Counted from the stretch's first letter, positions 17,200-28,524 are shown. The stretch is 64,000 nt of DNA from Geothrix sp. PMB-07 (GCF_030758935.1 NZ_CP132333.1:1116992-1180991), one strand, 5' to 3'. Notes: generated by a model from the letters alone, not told the origin. A program made the numbers and translations.

Positions 17200-18333
17200 G
17201 AGGCTCTTGATGGCTGCGATTTCCTGGGGGCTGAGGAAGCGCCAGGCGCCGGGCTTCAGCATGGGATCGGCCAGGGGGCCGAACTGCACGCGGCGCAGCT
17301 TGCTGACCGGGTGTCCCACCGCCGCGAACATGCGTCGGATCTGCTGGTTCTTGCCCTCCGTGAGGGTCACCTTCAGCCAGGGATTGTCGCCCTTTTCAGC
17401 CACCTCGATGTGGCAGGGCTTCAGGCGCCGTCCGCTGAGCAGGAAGCCCTCCTGGAATTCCTTCAGCAGCTCGGGCCGCGGATTGCGGTGCACCTTCACC
17501 AGGTAGACCTTGGGGATCTCATGCTCAGGCCCCATGAGCACCTGGGCCAGGGCTCCATCGTTGGTCATGAGGAGGAGGCCTTCGGAGTTGAAATCGAGAC
17601 GCCCCACGGGGTACAGGCGGCCAGGCACATCGCGGATCAGGGCCATGACCGTGGGGCGGCCCTGGTCATCCTTGACGGTGGTGACGTAGCCCTTGGGCTT
17701 GTTCATGAGGATGTAGACCGGCGCTTCCTTCTCGATGGGGATCAGGTCCACGGTGATCTCATCCCGCTTGGGGTTGGCGCAGGTTCCCAATTCCGTGACG
17801 GTGACGCCGTTCACCTGCACGCGGCCATCGAGGATGATCTCTTCACAGGCGCGACGGCTGGCGATGCCTGCGGCGGCGAGGATTTTCTGGAGGCGCTCCT
17901 GGCCAGGGCCGCCGGGCCTGGGGCCAACCTTGCGCGCGGCCACTGGAGCGGGTTTGGCCTTGGGTGCAGCGACTGGGGCTGGGCGGCCTGTGGCGCGATT
18001 CGAGGGCCGACTTTGGGCCCGGTCCACGGGACGGCGGGTCGGGCGCTCATCGGGACGACTTGTGGTGCGGCGAGCCGGGCGGTCATCGACGCGGGTTTCA
18101 GGGCGGGACTCGGGACGACTGTCGGAGCGGGCCGGGGTATGGCGGTCAGGGCGTTCCGCGGAGCGGGTCGCCGGACGACGCGTTGGACGCTCCTCTGCCA
18201 TCGCGGGTCGGTCCGCAGTTCGGGCGGCAGGTCGGCGCGCGGGCCGATCCCCAGGGCGCCCCGTCGGACGGCTGGAGGCGGTTTTCTTGGCGGTGGGCGC
18301 GGTTCCAGCCCCCTTGGGGGTGAACTTTCTCAT
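17197..18333 (-). CDS. rRNA pseudouridine synthase (RsuA/RluB type) with long Arg/Pro-rich N-terminus
   Basis: Converts uridine to pseudouridine in ribosomal RNA. The last 245 residues form a normal enzyme: S4 domain ERLQKILAAAGIASRRACEE, then the catalytic motif GRLDFNSEGLLLMTNDG with Asp near 246, and GKNQQIRRMFAAVGHPV. The first 130 residues are low-complexity, with RPxxRxxxRP-type repeats, highly basic and probably disordered, absent from E. coli RsuA/RluB. ATG 18333 has GGAG upstream. The stop codon lies inside the third 86-bp repeat. Confidence 0.88.
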   Translation of the reverse strand: MRKFTPKGAGTAPTAKKTASSRPTGRPGDRPARRPAARTADRPAMAEERPTRRPATRSAERPDRHTPARSDSRPESRPETRVDDRPARRTTSRPDERPTRRPVDRAQSRPSNRATGRPAPVAAPKAKPAPVAARKVGPRPGGPGQERLQKILAAAGIASRRACEEIILDGRVQVNGVTVTELGTCANPKRDEITVDLIPIEKEAPVYILMNKPKGYVTTVKDDQGRPTVMALIRDVPGRLYPVGRLDFNSEGLLLMTNDGALAQVLMGPEHEIPKVYLVKVHRNPRPELLKEFQEGFLLSGRRLKPCHIEVAEKGDNPWLKVTLTEGKNQQIRRMFAAVGHPVSKLRRVQFGPLADPMLKPGAWRFLSPQEIAAIKSL

Positions 18334-18376
18334 GGCAGCTCCTTCGGCGTCTCCCGACGCGGAATCTGCCAGTGTA

Positions 18377-18946
18377 TCAGGACGGGTGGGTTGTCGTGGC
18401 CCGCAGGAAGTAATGGATGCCCGAAGCGAGCACCAGCGCAGCCACCACGTAGTACATCTCGGGCAGCAGGGGATCCATCCAGGACCGGTAGCCGATGGCA
18501 TTGAAGAGCAGCCCCAGGGATACGGCGATCAGCTGCATGGCCGTGCTCAGCTTGCCCAACAGGCTGGGGTGGAATTTGCTGTCGCTGAGGCGATCCACCG
18601 AGGCGAAGGCGTAGAAGGAGATGACGAGATCCCGCATGATGGCGAGGATGGCCACCCAGACGGGGATGGGGGCCGTCATGCCCTGGGTGCGCCAGGCCAT
18701 GAGGATGAAAGCCGTGGTCATCAGCAACTTATCGGCGGCGGGATCGAGAATCGCACCCAGATCGGAGCGCTGATTGAAGGTTCGGGCGATGAGGCCGTCC
18801 AACAGGTCGGTAAACCCTGCCGCTGCAAACAGGATGCAGGCCTGCCAGTAGTGTCCGTACCAGACCGCGATGGCGAAAAAGGGAATCGCCAGGATCCGCA
18901 GCAGGGTCAGCGCATTGGGGAGGGTGATGGGACTGGAGGCATTCAT
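18377..18946 (-). CDS. pgsA: CDP-alcohol phosphatidyltransferase, PgsA-like
   Basis: Membrane enzyme that makes phosphatidylglycerophosphate from CDP-diacylglycerol. The CDP-alcohol motif DGX2ARX8GX3D is visible in TDLLDGLIARTFNQRSDLGAILDPAADK near residues 46-73, and five to six membrane helices surround it. The N-terminus (TLPNALTLLRILAIPFF) is typical of PgsA. At 189 residues the length fits. It precedes the synthase gene by 43 bases on the minus strand and is divergent from feoA. Confidence 0.87.
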   Translation of the reverse strand: MNASSPITLPNALTLLRILAIPFFAIAVWYGHYWQACILFAAAGFTDLLDGLIARTFNQRSDLGAILDPAADKLLMTTAFILMAWRTQGMTAPIPVWVAILAIMRDLVISFYAFASVDRLSDSKFHPSLLGKLSTAMQLIAVSLGLLFNAIGYRSWMDPLLPEMYYVVAALVLASGIHYFLRATTTHPS

Positions 18947-18988
18947 TGGCTTCAGTTTAGACGGAGATCACATCCCTTCGTTGCTTCC

Positions 18989-19016
18989 TTGTTCCATGCT
19001 GGTCATGAGCTACACT
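18989..19016 (+). promoter_or_regulatory. possible sigma-70 promoter of feoAB
   Basis: TTGTTC, 16 bases, TACACT lies 20 bases upstream of the feoA start in the divergent region with pgsA. A Fur box would be expected here; I do not see a good one. Confidence 0.35.
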
Positions 19017-19035
19017 GGTCGACGGAGTTGAGACT

Positions 19036-19281
19036 ATGACTCAAAATCTACCAATCCCCCTAAGTCAACTCCACCCTGGAGATCAGGGGGAAGTTGTCCA
19101 GGTGCAGGCTCAGGGGCAGGTGCGCCAGCGCCTGCTGGAGATGGGCTTCATTCGCGGGGCGCTTCTGCGGGTGGAGAAGCTCGCTCCCCTGGGTGATCCC
19201 ATGGAATTGGTGATCAAGGGCTATCACTTGTCTCTGCGGCGCGAAGAAAGCGCCTGCATCCTCGTGCAGCCGGTGGCCTGA
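19036..19281 (+). CDS. feoA: FeoA ferrous iron transport protein
   Basis: An 81-residue SH3-like cytoplasmic protein (LSQLHPGDQGEVVQV, RQRLLEMGFIRGALL, GDPMELVIKGYHLSLRREE) that supports FeoB. GGAG lies nine bases before the ATG. The stop codon shares a base with the feoB start (TGATG), so the two are coupled. Confidence 0.93.
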   Translation: MTQNLPIPLSQLHPGDQGEVVQVQAQGQVRQRLLEMGFIRGALLRVEKLAPLGDPMELVIKGYHLSLRREESACILVQPVA

Positions 19282-21452
19282 TGACGCTGACCATCGCCCT
19301 CGCAGGCAACCCCAACTGTGGCAAGACCACGTTGTTCAACGCCCTCACCGGCGCGCGCCACCATGTGGGCAACTGGCCCGGCGTCACCGTGGAGCGCCGC
19401 AGCGGCACCTTCGAGGATGGTGGCACCACCATGGAAGTGGTGGACCTGCCCGGCACCTATTCGCTGTCCGCCCGCAGCGAGGATGAAAAAGTGGCCTCGC
19501 AGTTCCTGGCGTCGCCCGAGGTGGATCTCGTCCTGAACGTGCTGGATGCCTCCAACCTGGAGCGCAACCTCTACCTCAGCACCCAGCTGTTGGAACTGGG
19601 TAAGCCCGTGGCCTTCGTGCTGAACATGGTCGACGACGCCGAGAACCGCGGCGTCCGCATTGACGTGCCGGCCCTGGAGCAGCTGCTGGGCGGCCCGGTG
19701 ATTCCCACCGTGGGCAACCGGGAACAGGGCATCACCGAGCTGAAGACGCTGCTCTCGGCCATGGCCCGCGGCGAGTCCAACCGCTGCCGCCGCATCACGG
19801 TGGACTACGGCCACGACATCGAGGGCGAACTCACGAAGCTGCAGACAGAGATCTGCCGGGACGAGCTGCTGGAAGCCGCCATGCCGCCCCGCTGGCTGGC
19901 CCTGCAGCTGCTGGAGAACAACGCCGAAGCCAAGCGGGTGGTGGCTGAGAGCCACGCTGCTGAAGCCATCAAGCAGCAGCTCGCCAAGAGTTTCGCCTTC
20001 CTGGAGCCGCACCTCGGCGCCGATGGCGCCACCCTGGTGGCTGAGCGCCGCTACGGCTTTGCCCATGGCCTGGTGAAGGAAGTGGCCACGGCGCCCGATG
20101 ACAAACAGTCACCCACCTCGAAGCTCGATGCGGTGCTTACCCACCGCGTGATCGGCATTCCCATCTTCCTGGGCGTGCTGGCGCTGATGTATTCGCTCTC
20201 CTTCATCCTCGGGAAGATCCCGCAGGATTGGATCGCCGACGGCTTCAAGGCCTTGTCTGGCTTCGCCGCCTCGCGCCTGCCCGCGGGCGAACTCACCAGC
20301 CTGCTGGTGGACGGCATCATCCCCGGCCTGAGCGCGGTCATCGTGTTCGTGCCCGTGATCATGATCCTCATGGGCTGCATCGCCTTCCTGGAGGACACGG
20401 GCTACATGGCCCGGGCGGCCTTCATCATGGACCGCCTCATGCACGTCATGGGCCTGCACGGGAAGAGCTTCATCCCCCTCATCATGGGCAGCGGGTGCAA
20501 TGTGCCGGCCATCCAGGCGGCGCGCACCATCGAGAGCCCGCAGGACCGCCTCATCACCATGCTGGTCACGCCGCTGGTGAGCTGCTCGGCGCGTCTTCAG
20601 GTCTACATCGTCATCGCCGGCACCTTCTTCACGCCTTTCAAGGCGGCGCTGGCCATCATCGCCATGCACTTCCTGGGCCTGGCCCTGGCCGTGCTGATGG
20701 GCCGCCTGCTGCGCAGCGCGCTGTTCAGCGGCCCCAGCTCGCCCTTCGTCATGGAGCTGCCGCCCTACCGTCTGCCGACGTTGAAGGCGACGCTCATCCA
20801 CATGTGGGAGAAGGGCTCCATCTTCCTCACGCGCGCGGGCACCACCATCTTCGCGGGCGCCACCCTGGTGTGGTTCCTGTCGCGGTATCCCGGCATCGCC
20901 AACCGCGAGTGGACAGCTGAATACCAGCAGCAGCGCCAGGCCGTGGTGGCGCTCAACCTGCCCAAGGCCGAGGCTGAAGAGAAGCTCAAGGACCTGCAGC
21001 TGGCCCACGAGAGCCGCATCGTGAACACGAGCCTGGCGGCCCGCCTGGGCCAGAAGGTGGAGCCGGTTCTGCGGCCCATCCTCGACCCCGATCACAAGCG
21101 CGCCGAGGCCTGGAAGGATGTCATCGCGCTCACGGCGGGCTTCGTCGCCAAAGAAATCGTGGTGTCCACCATGGCAGTCATCCACCAGGCCAGTGAGGAA
21201 CCGAAGGAAGGTGAACGCCTCAGCCCGCTTCAGGTCGCACTGCGCGACGGCTCGGGCCTGACGCCCCTCACGGCCCTGGCCTTCATGGTGTTCACCCTCA
21301 TCTACACGCCGTGCCTGGGCACCATCGCCATGATTCGCCGTGAAGCCGGCAGCTGGGGCTGGGCGGCCTTCACCGTGGGCTACGGGTTGGCGCTGGGCTG
21401 GGGCCTGGCCTGGATCACCGTGGCCGCGGGCCGCGCCCTCGGATTCGCGTGA
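19281..21452 (+). CDS. feoB: FeoB ferrous iron transporter
   Basis: A 723-residue Fe(II) transporter. The N-terminal G domain has GNPNCGKTT (residues 9-17), the switch DLPGTYS, and NMVDD as the G4 motif. A helical linker follows, then two Gate repeats: the first with IPLIMGSGCNVPAI, the second with AGFVAKEIVVSTMAV. The protein ends with the membrane segment of the C-terminal half. It forms a unit with feoA and the 49-residue Cys-rich peptide. Iron starvation regulation through Fur is probable but not shown here. Confidence 0.95.
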   Translation: MTLTIALAGNPNCGKTTLFNALTGARHHVGNWPGVTVERRSGTFEDGGTTMEVVDLPGTYSLSARSEDEKVASQFLASPEVDLVLNVLDASNLERNLYLSTQLLELGKPVAFVLNMVDDAENRGVRIDVPALEQLLGGPVIPTVGNREQGITELKTLLSAMARGESNRCRRITVDYGHDIEGELTKLQTEICRDELLEAAMPPRWLALQLLENNAEAKRVVAESHAAEAIKQQLAKSFAFLEPHLGADGATLVAERRYGFAHGLVKEVATAPDDKQSPTSKLDAVLTHRVIGIPIFLGVLALMYSLSFILGKIPQDWIADGFKALSGFAASRLPAGELTSLLVDGIIPGLSAVIVFVPVIMILMGCIAFLEDTGYMARAAFIMDRLMHVMGLHGKSFIPLIMGSGCNVPAIQAARTIESPQDRLITMLVTPLVSCSARLQVYIVIAGTFFTPFKAALAIIAMHFLGLALAVLMGRLLRSALFSGPSSPFVMELPPYRLPTLKATLIHMWEKGSIFLTRAGTTIFAGATLVWFLSRYPGIANREWTAEYQQQRQAVVALNLPKAEAEEKLKDLQLAHESRIVNTSLAARLGQKVEPVLRPILDPDHKRAEAWKDVIALTAGFVAKEIVVSTMAVIHQASEEPKEGERLSPLQVALRDGSGLTPLTALAFMVFTLIYTPCLGTIAMIRREAGSWGWAAFTVGYGLALGWGLAWITVAAGRALGFA

Positions 21453-21459
21453 GGTGAGC

Positions 21460-21609
21460 ATGGGCATGCAAAGCGTTCTCGCCCTTTCCGCCGCCGGCCT
21501 TGCGGCCCTCTACTTCATTCGGGGCGCTGTCCAGGATCTGAGCGCACCCAAGGGTGCTGCCTGTGGCAAGTGCAGTTCGGGTGGCTGTCCGGTGGCTCGG
21601 AAAGGCTGA
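21460..21609 (+). CDS. FeoB-associated Cys-rich membrane peptide
   Basis: A 49-residue peptide with one N-terminal membrane helix (SVLALSAAGLAALYFI) and a tail CGKCSSGGCPVARKG with three cysteines. Small Cys-rich membrane proteins of this build follow feoB in many bacteria, possibly acting like FeoC. GAGG lies before the ATG at 21460, seven bases after the feoB stop. The function is inferred only from position and shape. Confidence 0.75.
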   Translation: MGMQSVLALSAAGLAALYFIRGAVQDLSAPKGAACGKCSSGGCPVARKG

Positions 21610-21670
21610 CGGTCCGACGAGCCAGCCTGCCATCCTGACCCCTGCCATCCTGGTTAAGGAGGGAGGGCCC

Positions 21671-22324
21671 ATGCGCTTCATCTTCGAGCAGATCAGGGTG
21701 GGTGGGGATCGCAACTTCGGCTACCTGCTGGGCGACCGCGAGGCGGGCGTGGGCCTGCTCATCGACCCTTCCTACGCTCCGGAGGCGGTGGTGGAGCGAG
21801 CCCAGGCGCAAGGTCTGAAGGTGACCCACATCCTCAACACCCATGGCCATCCGGATCACACCAATGGCAACGAGGTGGCGAAGGCGCTCACAGGGGCCCT
21901 GATCGCCGGTGGACCGAAGCACCCTGGCCCTGTCGATGTCACCTTGCGCGATGGCGATGGTGTCTCCTTCGGCGAGTACACCCTTCGTGTATGGCATGTT
22001 CCCGGCCATTACCCGGACCATCTGGCCTTCCTGGTGGAGGGCCAGGATGCGGCGTTCACGGGTGACCTGCTCTTCGTGGGCAAGGTGGGCGGCACCCAGA
22101 CCGAGGCCGAGGGCCGCACCGAATGGCAGAGCCTCCAGCGCCTGTTGAAAGTCTGGCCCGACACCACGACCCTCTGGCCCGGCCACGACTACGGCGCCCG
22201 GCCCAGTTCCACCCTGGCCTGGGAGAAGCGCAACAACCCCTTCCTGCTGTGTGCCGATGTGGAGGCGTTCCTGGCGGCGAAGCGGGGGTGGGCTGGGTTC
22301 AAGGCCCGGCACGGGCTTCGTTGA
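21671..22324 (+). CDS. MBL-fold metallo-hydrolase, glyoxalase II-like
   Basis: A 217-residue hydrolase. The metal motif is THGHPDHTNG near residues 57-66, then a second His in VPGHYPDH, Asp in FTGDLLFVG and His in WPGHDYG, all of the beta-lactamase fold. Glyoxalase II, persulfide dioxygenase and related thioester hydrolases share this pattern, and the length fits without the C-terminal glyoxalase II helices. GGAGGG precedes the ATG. It is 61 bases after the Feo peptide, so it may be co-transcribed. Confidence 0.85.
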   Translation: MRFIFEQIRVGGDRNFGYLLGDREAGVGLLIDPSYAPEAVVERAQAQGLKVTHILNTHGHPDHTNGNEVAKALTGALIAGGPKHPGPVDVTLRDGDGVSFGEYTLRVWHVPGHYPDHLAFLVEGQDAAFTGDLLFVGKVGGTQTEAEGRTEWQSLQRLLKVWPDTTTLWPGHDYGARPSSTLAWEKRNNPFLLCADVEAFLAAKRGWAGFKARHGLR

Positions 22325-22384
22325 CCCACCCCGAGGCAACCGACCCGCGACCGCGGGTATGGTTGTTCTGAGGGAAGGATTTCC

Positions 22385-23098
22385 ATGAGCCTGTTCGAAA
22401 CACCCACCGCCACCCAGACCGCCGCTGTGGATGCGGCCATTGCCAGCCGCCGCTCCATGCGGGCTTTCCTGCCCACCCCGGTGCCCCAGACCCTGCTGGA
22501 GGAGATCCTCGGCCTGGCCGCGCGAGCCCCCTCCGGCACCAACATCCAGCCCTGGCAGGTCCACGTGCTCACCGGCACCGCCAAGGACCGGCTGTGCGAC
22601 CGCATCTGCGCCATCTACGAAAACCCCGCCGAGCTGGCCCAGCACGAGCGCGAGTACGACTACTACCCCAAGGAGTGGACCTCGCCCTACATCGACCGCC
22701 GCCGCAAGGTGGGCTGGGATCTCTACAAGCTGTTGGGCATCGCCAAGACCGACAAAGAGGCGATGCACCGCCAGCACGGCCGCAACTACCGGTTCTTTGA
22801 TGCCCCCGTGGGTCTTCTTTTCAGCATCGACCGCATTCTGGAACAGGGCAGCTGGCTGGACTACGGCATGTTCCTGCAGACCCTCATGATCGCGGCGCGG
22901 GCGCGAGGCCTGCACACCTGCCCCCAGGCGGCCTTCACCCAGTTCCACCGCGTCATTGCGGAAGAGCTGTCCCTGCGCCCCGACCAGGCCATCGTCTGCG
23001 GCATGGCTCTGGGCTATGCCGATCCCGAAGCGGCGGAGAACCAGCTGCTGACGGAACGCGCCGATCTGGGCGAGTTCGTCACATTCCACGGAGGCTGA
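22385..23098 (+). CDS. nitroreductase family protein
   Basis: A 237-residue FMN-dependent oxidoreductase. The N-terminal FMN phosphate motif is SRRSMRAF, followed by [17 protein letters not shown], and the C-terminal half has [24 protein letters not shown] and the [11 protein letters not shown] segment, as in NfnB-like nitroreductases. The natural substrate is unknown. It is separated from GlgC by 86 bases. Confidence 0.9.
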   Translation: MSLFETPTATQTAAVDAAIASRRSMRAFLPTPVPQTLLEEILGLAARAPSGTNIQPWQVHVLTGTAKDRLCDRICAIYENPAELAQHEREYDYYPKEWTSPYIDRRRKVGWDLYKLLGIAKTDKEAMHRQHGRNYRFFDAPVGLLFSIDRILEQGSWLDYGMFLQTLMIAARARGLHTCPQAAFTQFHRVIAEELSLRPDQAIVCGMALGYADPEAAENQLLTERADLGEFVTFHGG

Positions 23099-23184
23099 CG
23101 GGTTCTGATTGATCTGGCGCCCATTCGGGCTCATGGTGGGTCCCAAACCGATCCGTCCGTGAACCCCCCATCAAAGGCGCCCCC

Positions 23185-24405
23185 ATGGCCGAACACACGT
23201 TGACCATCCTCCTTGCCGGCGGAAGTGGGACGCGACTGCTGCCCCTTACGGCGGACCGCGCGAAACCGGCGGTGCCCTTCGGCGGCAAGTACCGCGTCAT
23301 CGATTTCACCCTGTCCAACTGCCTACACTCCGGCCTGCGCCGCGTGCTGGTGCTGACTCAATACAAATCGCATTCCCTGCACAAGCACTTGCGGGACGGC
23401 TGGTCCATCTTCAACCCCGAATGTGGCGAGTACATTACGGTGGTGCCGCCCCAAATGCGGACCGGTGCCTCCTGGTACTCTGGCACGGCGGACGCCATCC
23501 ACCAGAACCTCTTCCTCCTGGAGCGCAGCTCCGCGAAAAAAGTGCTGATCCTCGCCGCGGATCACATTTACCGCATGGACTACGCGGCCCTTATCAAGGC
23601 CCATGACGAGGCGTGCGCCGATCTGACCATCGCCTGCATGAAGGTTCCCCTGGAAGAGGCCAGCGCCTTCGGAGTCATGGCCATCGACTCAGACAACCGC
23701 ATCGTGGAATTCCAGGAAAAGCCGGAGCGGCCCAAGCCCCTGCCCAGTGACCCGGAGACAGCCCTGGTGTCCATGGGCATCTACGTCTTCCCGAAAGATC
23801 AGTTGATCGAGGCGCTTCGCAGCGACAGCCTCCGAGACGATTCCAGCCATGATTTCGGCAAGGATCTGATCCCCCGCATGATTCGCACCCACAAGGTCTG
23901 CGCCTATGAATTCGGCGGCACGCGGGGCCGGGTCACACCGGACCGCTACTGGCGCGACGTGGGCAGCCTCGATGCCTACTACGAAGCGAACATGGACCTG
24001 CTCAAGCCCGTGCCGCCCCTGGATCTGTACCAGCGGGACTGGGCCATCCGCACCTACCATGGCCAGAATCCTCCGGCCCGCATGGTGCCTGGCGCCAGCG
24101 GCAAGGACGGCATGATGACCAACTCCATCATGGGCGCGGGCACCGTGATCATCGGTGGCGTTGTGCGCCATTCCATCCTGGCCTCGCGGGTGTATGTCCA
24201 CGAGGAGGCACTGGTGGAGGATTCGATCCTGTTCGATCACGTCGTGGTCGGGGCAGGGGCCCGGTTGCGCCGCTGCATCGTGGACAAGCACGTGACCATC
24301 CCGCCTGGCGAAAGCATCGGCTATGACTTGGAGAAGGACCTTCAGCGCTTCACTGTCTCTGACAAGGGCATCATCGTGGTGCCGGAGGATTACCGGTTCA
24401 CGTGA
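23185..24405 (+). CDS. glgC: glucose-1-phosphate adenylyltransferase
   Basis: ADP-glucose pyrophosphorylase of 406 residues, the committed step of glycogen synthesis. The N-terminal nucleotidyltransferase motif is [13 protein letters not shown] followed by [16 protein letters not shown] and LTQYKSHSL; the WYSGTADA segment and the [12 protein letters not shown] Lys site are present. The C-terminal part is a left-handed beta helix ([17 protein letters not shown]). No other glg gene is adjacent. Confidence 0.94.
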   Translation: MAEHTLTILLAGGSGTRLLPLTADRAKPAVPFGGKYRVIDFTLSNCLHSGLRRVLVLTQYKSHSLHKHLRDGWSIFNPECGEYITVVPPQMRTGASWYSGTADAIHQNLFLLERSSAKKVLILAADHIYRMDYAALIKAHDEACADLTIACMKVPLEEASAFGVMAIDSDNRIVEFQEKPERPKPLPSDPETALVSMGIYVFPKDQLIEALRSDSLRDDSSHDFGKDLIPRMIRTHKVCAYEFGGTRGRVTPDRYWRDVGSLDAYYEANMDLLKPVPPLDLYQRDWAIRTYHGQNPPARMVPGASGKDGMMTNSIMGAGTVIIGGVVRHSILASRVYVHEEALVEDSILFDHVVVGAGARLRRCIVDKHVTIPPGESIGYDLEKDLQRFTVSDKGIIVVPEDYRFT

Positions 24406-24544
24406 TACGCCGCCGCCCTGGAGCTGGTCCGGGTCGCCAAAAATGGCCAAACCCCTGCCATGACAATTAGGCGGGAAACTTGTGATTTCCGGCCATCGGT
24501 CCGAATAAGCTCATTGTCAATCCGGATATCCAAGGGGGGGTCTC

Positions 24545-26716
24545 ATGGTCCGTTCTCTCCAGCAGCGCGGCAGACCGGGGTCCCCCTTCGCAGCCCAGGG
24601 GCGGGTTTTTCTCTGGCGGGAACCCGAGGTGGTGCGAGGCAGGCCCGGATCATGTTTGCCGGTTCGCCTGGGGGCCCTTGGCCTGGCCTCCCTGCTGGGG
24701 TCCCCCCTGGTGGCCCAGGAAACCGAACCGTTGGGGGTTCTCGAAGACCTTCTGAGAACGCGGGTCGTCGTGGCGACCAAGCGGCCCCAGGCGGAGGAAT
24801 CCGCCCCGAGCATTGTGTCCGTGGTGACTCGCGCGGACATCGAACGGTACGGCTGGCGCGACCTGGCGGACATCCTGCGCGCCCTGCCGGGTTTCGATTT
24901 CGCCCTGGACGGCACTGGGCTCATCGGCCTTTCAGAGCGCGGCATCTGGGCCCACGAGGGCAAGGCCCTGGTGATGGTCGATGGCCTGGCCGTCAGTCCC
25001 ATCCACAACGGAAACGTGAACTACTACGGGTTCATCCCTTCGGAGATGGTGGAGCGGGTGGAGGTCATCCGCGGGCCCGGCAGCGCTGTCTATGGCCAGT
25101 TCGCAGGGGTGGCTGTCATCAATGTCATCACCCACAACGCCCAGATGGGCGATCAAGGCCGGTTCGCCTTGAGGGGCAGCACCCTTGGCGCCGGCAATCA
25201 GGGAGGCGGCGCCTTTCTCTCGGTCAGCGACCACCTGTCGGACGCGGCCTATTTCTCCCTCCGCGCCGGTTACCAGGCGGACCCCTTCAGCAATCAGCCC
25301 TACGTGGACACCTTCTTCACCCAGCAGGCGTTCCCGCAGGACAAGGGGAATGCGCGGCGGGAGAACACCTTCGTGGCGGGCGAGGTCCAGGCCCTCGGAA
25401 TGGAGGTGCGCTTCCTCCGAACAGCCTTTCAGATCGCCCAGGTGGATGGTGCGGGGAGCGGGCCCCTGGATCCGGTCATTCCAGGGCTTCCACCTGGGGT
25501 TCCAGGCGCGGGCCAGCGCGTCGTCCAAGGGTTTCGCTTGCAGCGCACGTTCCAGGTGAGGAAGGACCTCTCGCTTGAGGCAGCCGCAGAACAGCTCACC
25601 AATGACATGGGGGTGCTCTACGCCCAGAGCCGGGTGGGCAGCGGCGTTTTCACCTCAGGCAGCACCCGTGGCCGTTTCACGGGCGATGCCACCTTGAAGT
25701 GGGCGCCATCGTCAAAGGCCACGCTGTTGCTGGGTGGAGGCGGCATCCAGGATTGGGAACGCAGCGTGAACCTCCAGAATCAAGGGGGACTGCGGGATCC
25801 CTCCAATCCCGCCCAGTTGACGCCCCAGATCACGCTCAACACCCAGTTTGCCTACGCCCAATATGATCAGGAGGTGAGCGCCTTCGGCATCACCGTGGGC
25901 GGCCGGTACGAGAGCAATTCCGTGGGCCACGCCTTTGCACCGCGCTTGGGCCTCACCTACGCGGACGGCCCCTTCAATGCCAAGCTGCTGTATGGTGAGG
26001 CCTTCCGGGAGCCCTCGATCTTTCAGGAATACAGCACCCTGTTCGCCTATACAGGGCTCCGCCTGCAGCCTGAGTTGATCCGCAGCAATGAATTGCAGGT
26101 GGGCTGGCGATTCTCCCACCACGCGATGATGCGGCTCAACCTCTACCGGACGGCCGTCAGCCGCGTCATCGAGGGTTTTCTCACCAGCAACAGCCTCTAC
26201 TCCATCCAGAATGCCGGCTCTGTGCATGCCAAGGGCCTCGAAGCCCAATTCGAGACGCAGTACGGCGCCTGGGGCGCCTTTGGGAACCTGAGCATCACCC
26301 GTCCTGATGGAGAGGTGGTGCCCTTCTACCTGGCCTCCAATGGCAAGAGCTTCTTGGGGGTTTCCCCGGTGAAGATCAACGTGGGCATCCACTTCGAGGT
26401 GGGGGCCTGTCTGGTGGCTCCGAGCCTCCTGTATGTTTCCTCGCGAGAGGCCCAGACCCCGGCCTCCGCCAGGTCGGGGTACCAGCCGGGCACGGTGCTT
26501 CCGACCCTTCTGCAAAGCGCGCCCTTTCCGGCCCGCCTGATCGCGAACCTGGCCCTCACCTGGGACCACATTCTGGGGCCTGATACCAAACTCCGATTCA
26601 CCTTCAAGAACCTCGGCAACGCGGCCTATCCGATCCTGCAACCCTATTACGGCGGCCATGCCCCGTTGGCGGCCAATGACCGCAGCTTCACAGCGGATCT
26701 GGTCTGGACTTTCTAG
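24545..26716 (+). CDS. TonB-dependent outer-membrane receptor
   Basis: A 723-residue receptor. The signal region is residues 38-58, after a long basic N-terminus (start uncertain; 24545 ATG with GGGGGG upstream). The plug contains VVVATKRPQAEESAPSIVSV, LADILRALPGFDF and VEVIRGPGSAVYGQFAGVAVINV. The 22-strand barrel ends with an aromatic C-terminus (FTADLVWTF). Ligand unknown; VVVATKR-type plugs occur in colicin I/siderophore and vitamin receptors. TonB/ExbD at 7509-8631 could energise it. Confidence 0.88.
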   Translation: MVRSLQQRGRPGSPFAAQGRVFLWREPEVVRGRPGSCLPVRLGALGLASLLGSPLVAQETEPLGVLEDLLRTRVVVATKRPQAEESAPSIVSVVTRADIERYGWRDLADILRALPGFDFALDGTGLIGLSERGIWAHEGKALVMVDGLAVSPIHNGNVNYYGFIPSEMVERVEVIRGPGSAVYGQFAGVAVINVITHNAQMGDQGRFALRGSTLGAGNQGGGAFLSVSDHLSDAAYFSLRAGYQADPFSNQPYVDTFFTQQAFPQDKGNARRENTFVAGEVQALGMEVRFLRTAFQIAQVDGAGSGPLDPVIPGLPPGVPGAGQRVVQGFRLQRTFQVRKDLSLEAAAEQLTNDMGVLYAQSRVGSGVFTSGSTRGRFTGDATLKWAPSSKATLLLGGGGIQDWERSVNLQNQGGLRDPSNPAQLTPQITLNTQFAYAQYDQEVSAFGITVGGRYESNSVGHAFAPRLGLTYADGPFNAKLLYGEAFREPSIFQEYSTLFAYTGLRLQPELIRSNELQVGWRFSHHAMMRLNLYRTAVSRVIEGFLTSNSLYSIQNAGSVHAKGLEAQFETQYGAWGAFGNLSITRPDGEVVPFYLASNGKSFLGVSPVKINVGIHFEVGACLVAPSLLYVSSREAQTPASARSGYQPGTVLPTLLQSAPFPARLIANLALTWDHILGPDTKLRFTFKNLGNAAYPILQPYYGGHAPLAANDRSFTADLVWTF

Positions 26717-26728
26717 GGGATGGTTCCA

Positions 26729-26749
26729 AACCCGCTGTGACGGACGGGT

Positions 26750-26750
<1 letters not shown>
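26729..26750. terminator. possible bidirectional hairpin between receptor and pntB
   Basis: AACCCG ... CGGGTT inverted repeat of six pairs with a ten-base loop, in the 33-base gap between the convergent genes. No T run, so weak. Confidence 0.35.
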
Positions 26751-28167
<1,417 letters not shown>

Positions 28168-28171
<4 letters not shown>

Positions 28172-28524
28172 TTGGCCCCCTTTTCGTGCTTCTTGAACAT
28201 CTTCAGCATGCGGTCCGTGATGAGGAAGCCACTGACGATGTTGGTGGTGGAGCAGAAGATGGCCACCAGGCCCAAGAGGGTGATGTACCCCGGCGAATCC
28301 TTGCCGGCGGACACGATGAGGGCGCCCACCACGGCGATGGCGGAAATGGCGTTGGTGAGGCTCATGAGCGGCGTGTGCAGCAGGCGCGACACCCGCTGGA
28401 TGACCATGAGGCCGATGAAGGTGGCCAGCATGAAGACGAAGAGGGCGCCCATGAAATCGAGCTGCCCGTGGCCGCCGCCTGCCGCGTGGCCCGGCGTTTC
28501 GGTGCGTGCGAGGAGCATCATCAC
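28168..28524 (-). CDS. pntAB: NAD(P) transhydrogenase alpha subunit, membrane part (PntAB)
   Basis: A 118-residue protein with three membrane helices (about 27-48, 55-80 and 82-102), corresponding to the C-terminal membrane segment of E. coli PntA and present as a separate gene in split transhydrogenases. A GTG at 28524, or the ATG at 28521, overlaps the upstream stop. It joins the soluble alpha part and the beta subunit in the complex. Confidence 0.9.

Noticed and set aside
19281-21452. Fur box upstream of feoAB
   Set aside because: No GATAATGATAATCATTATC-like inverted repeat was found in 18947-19035.
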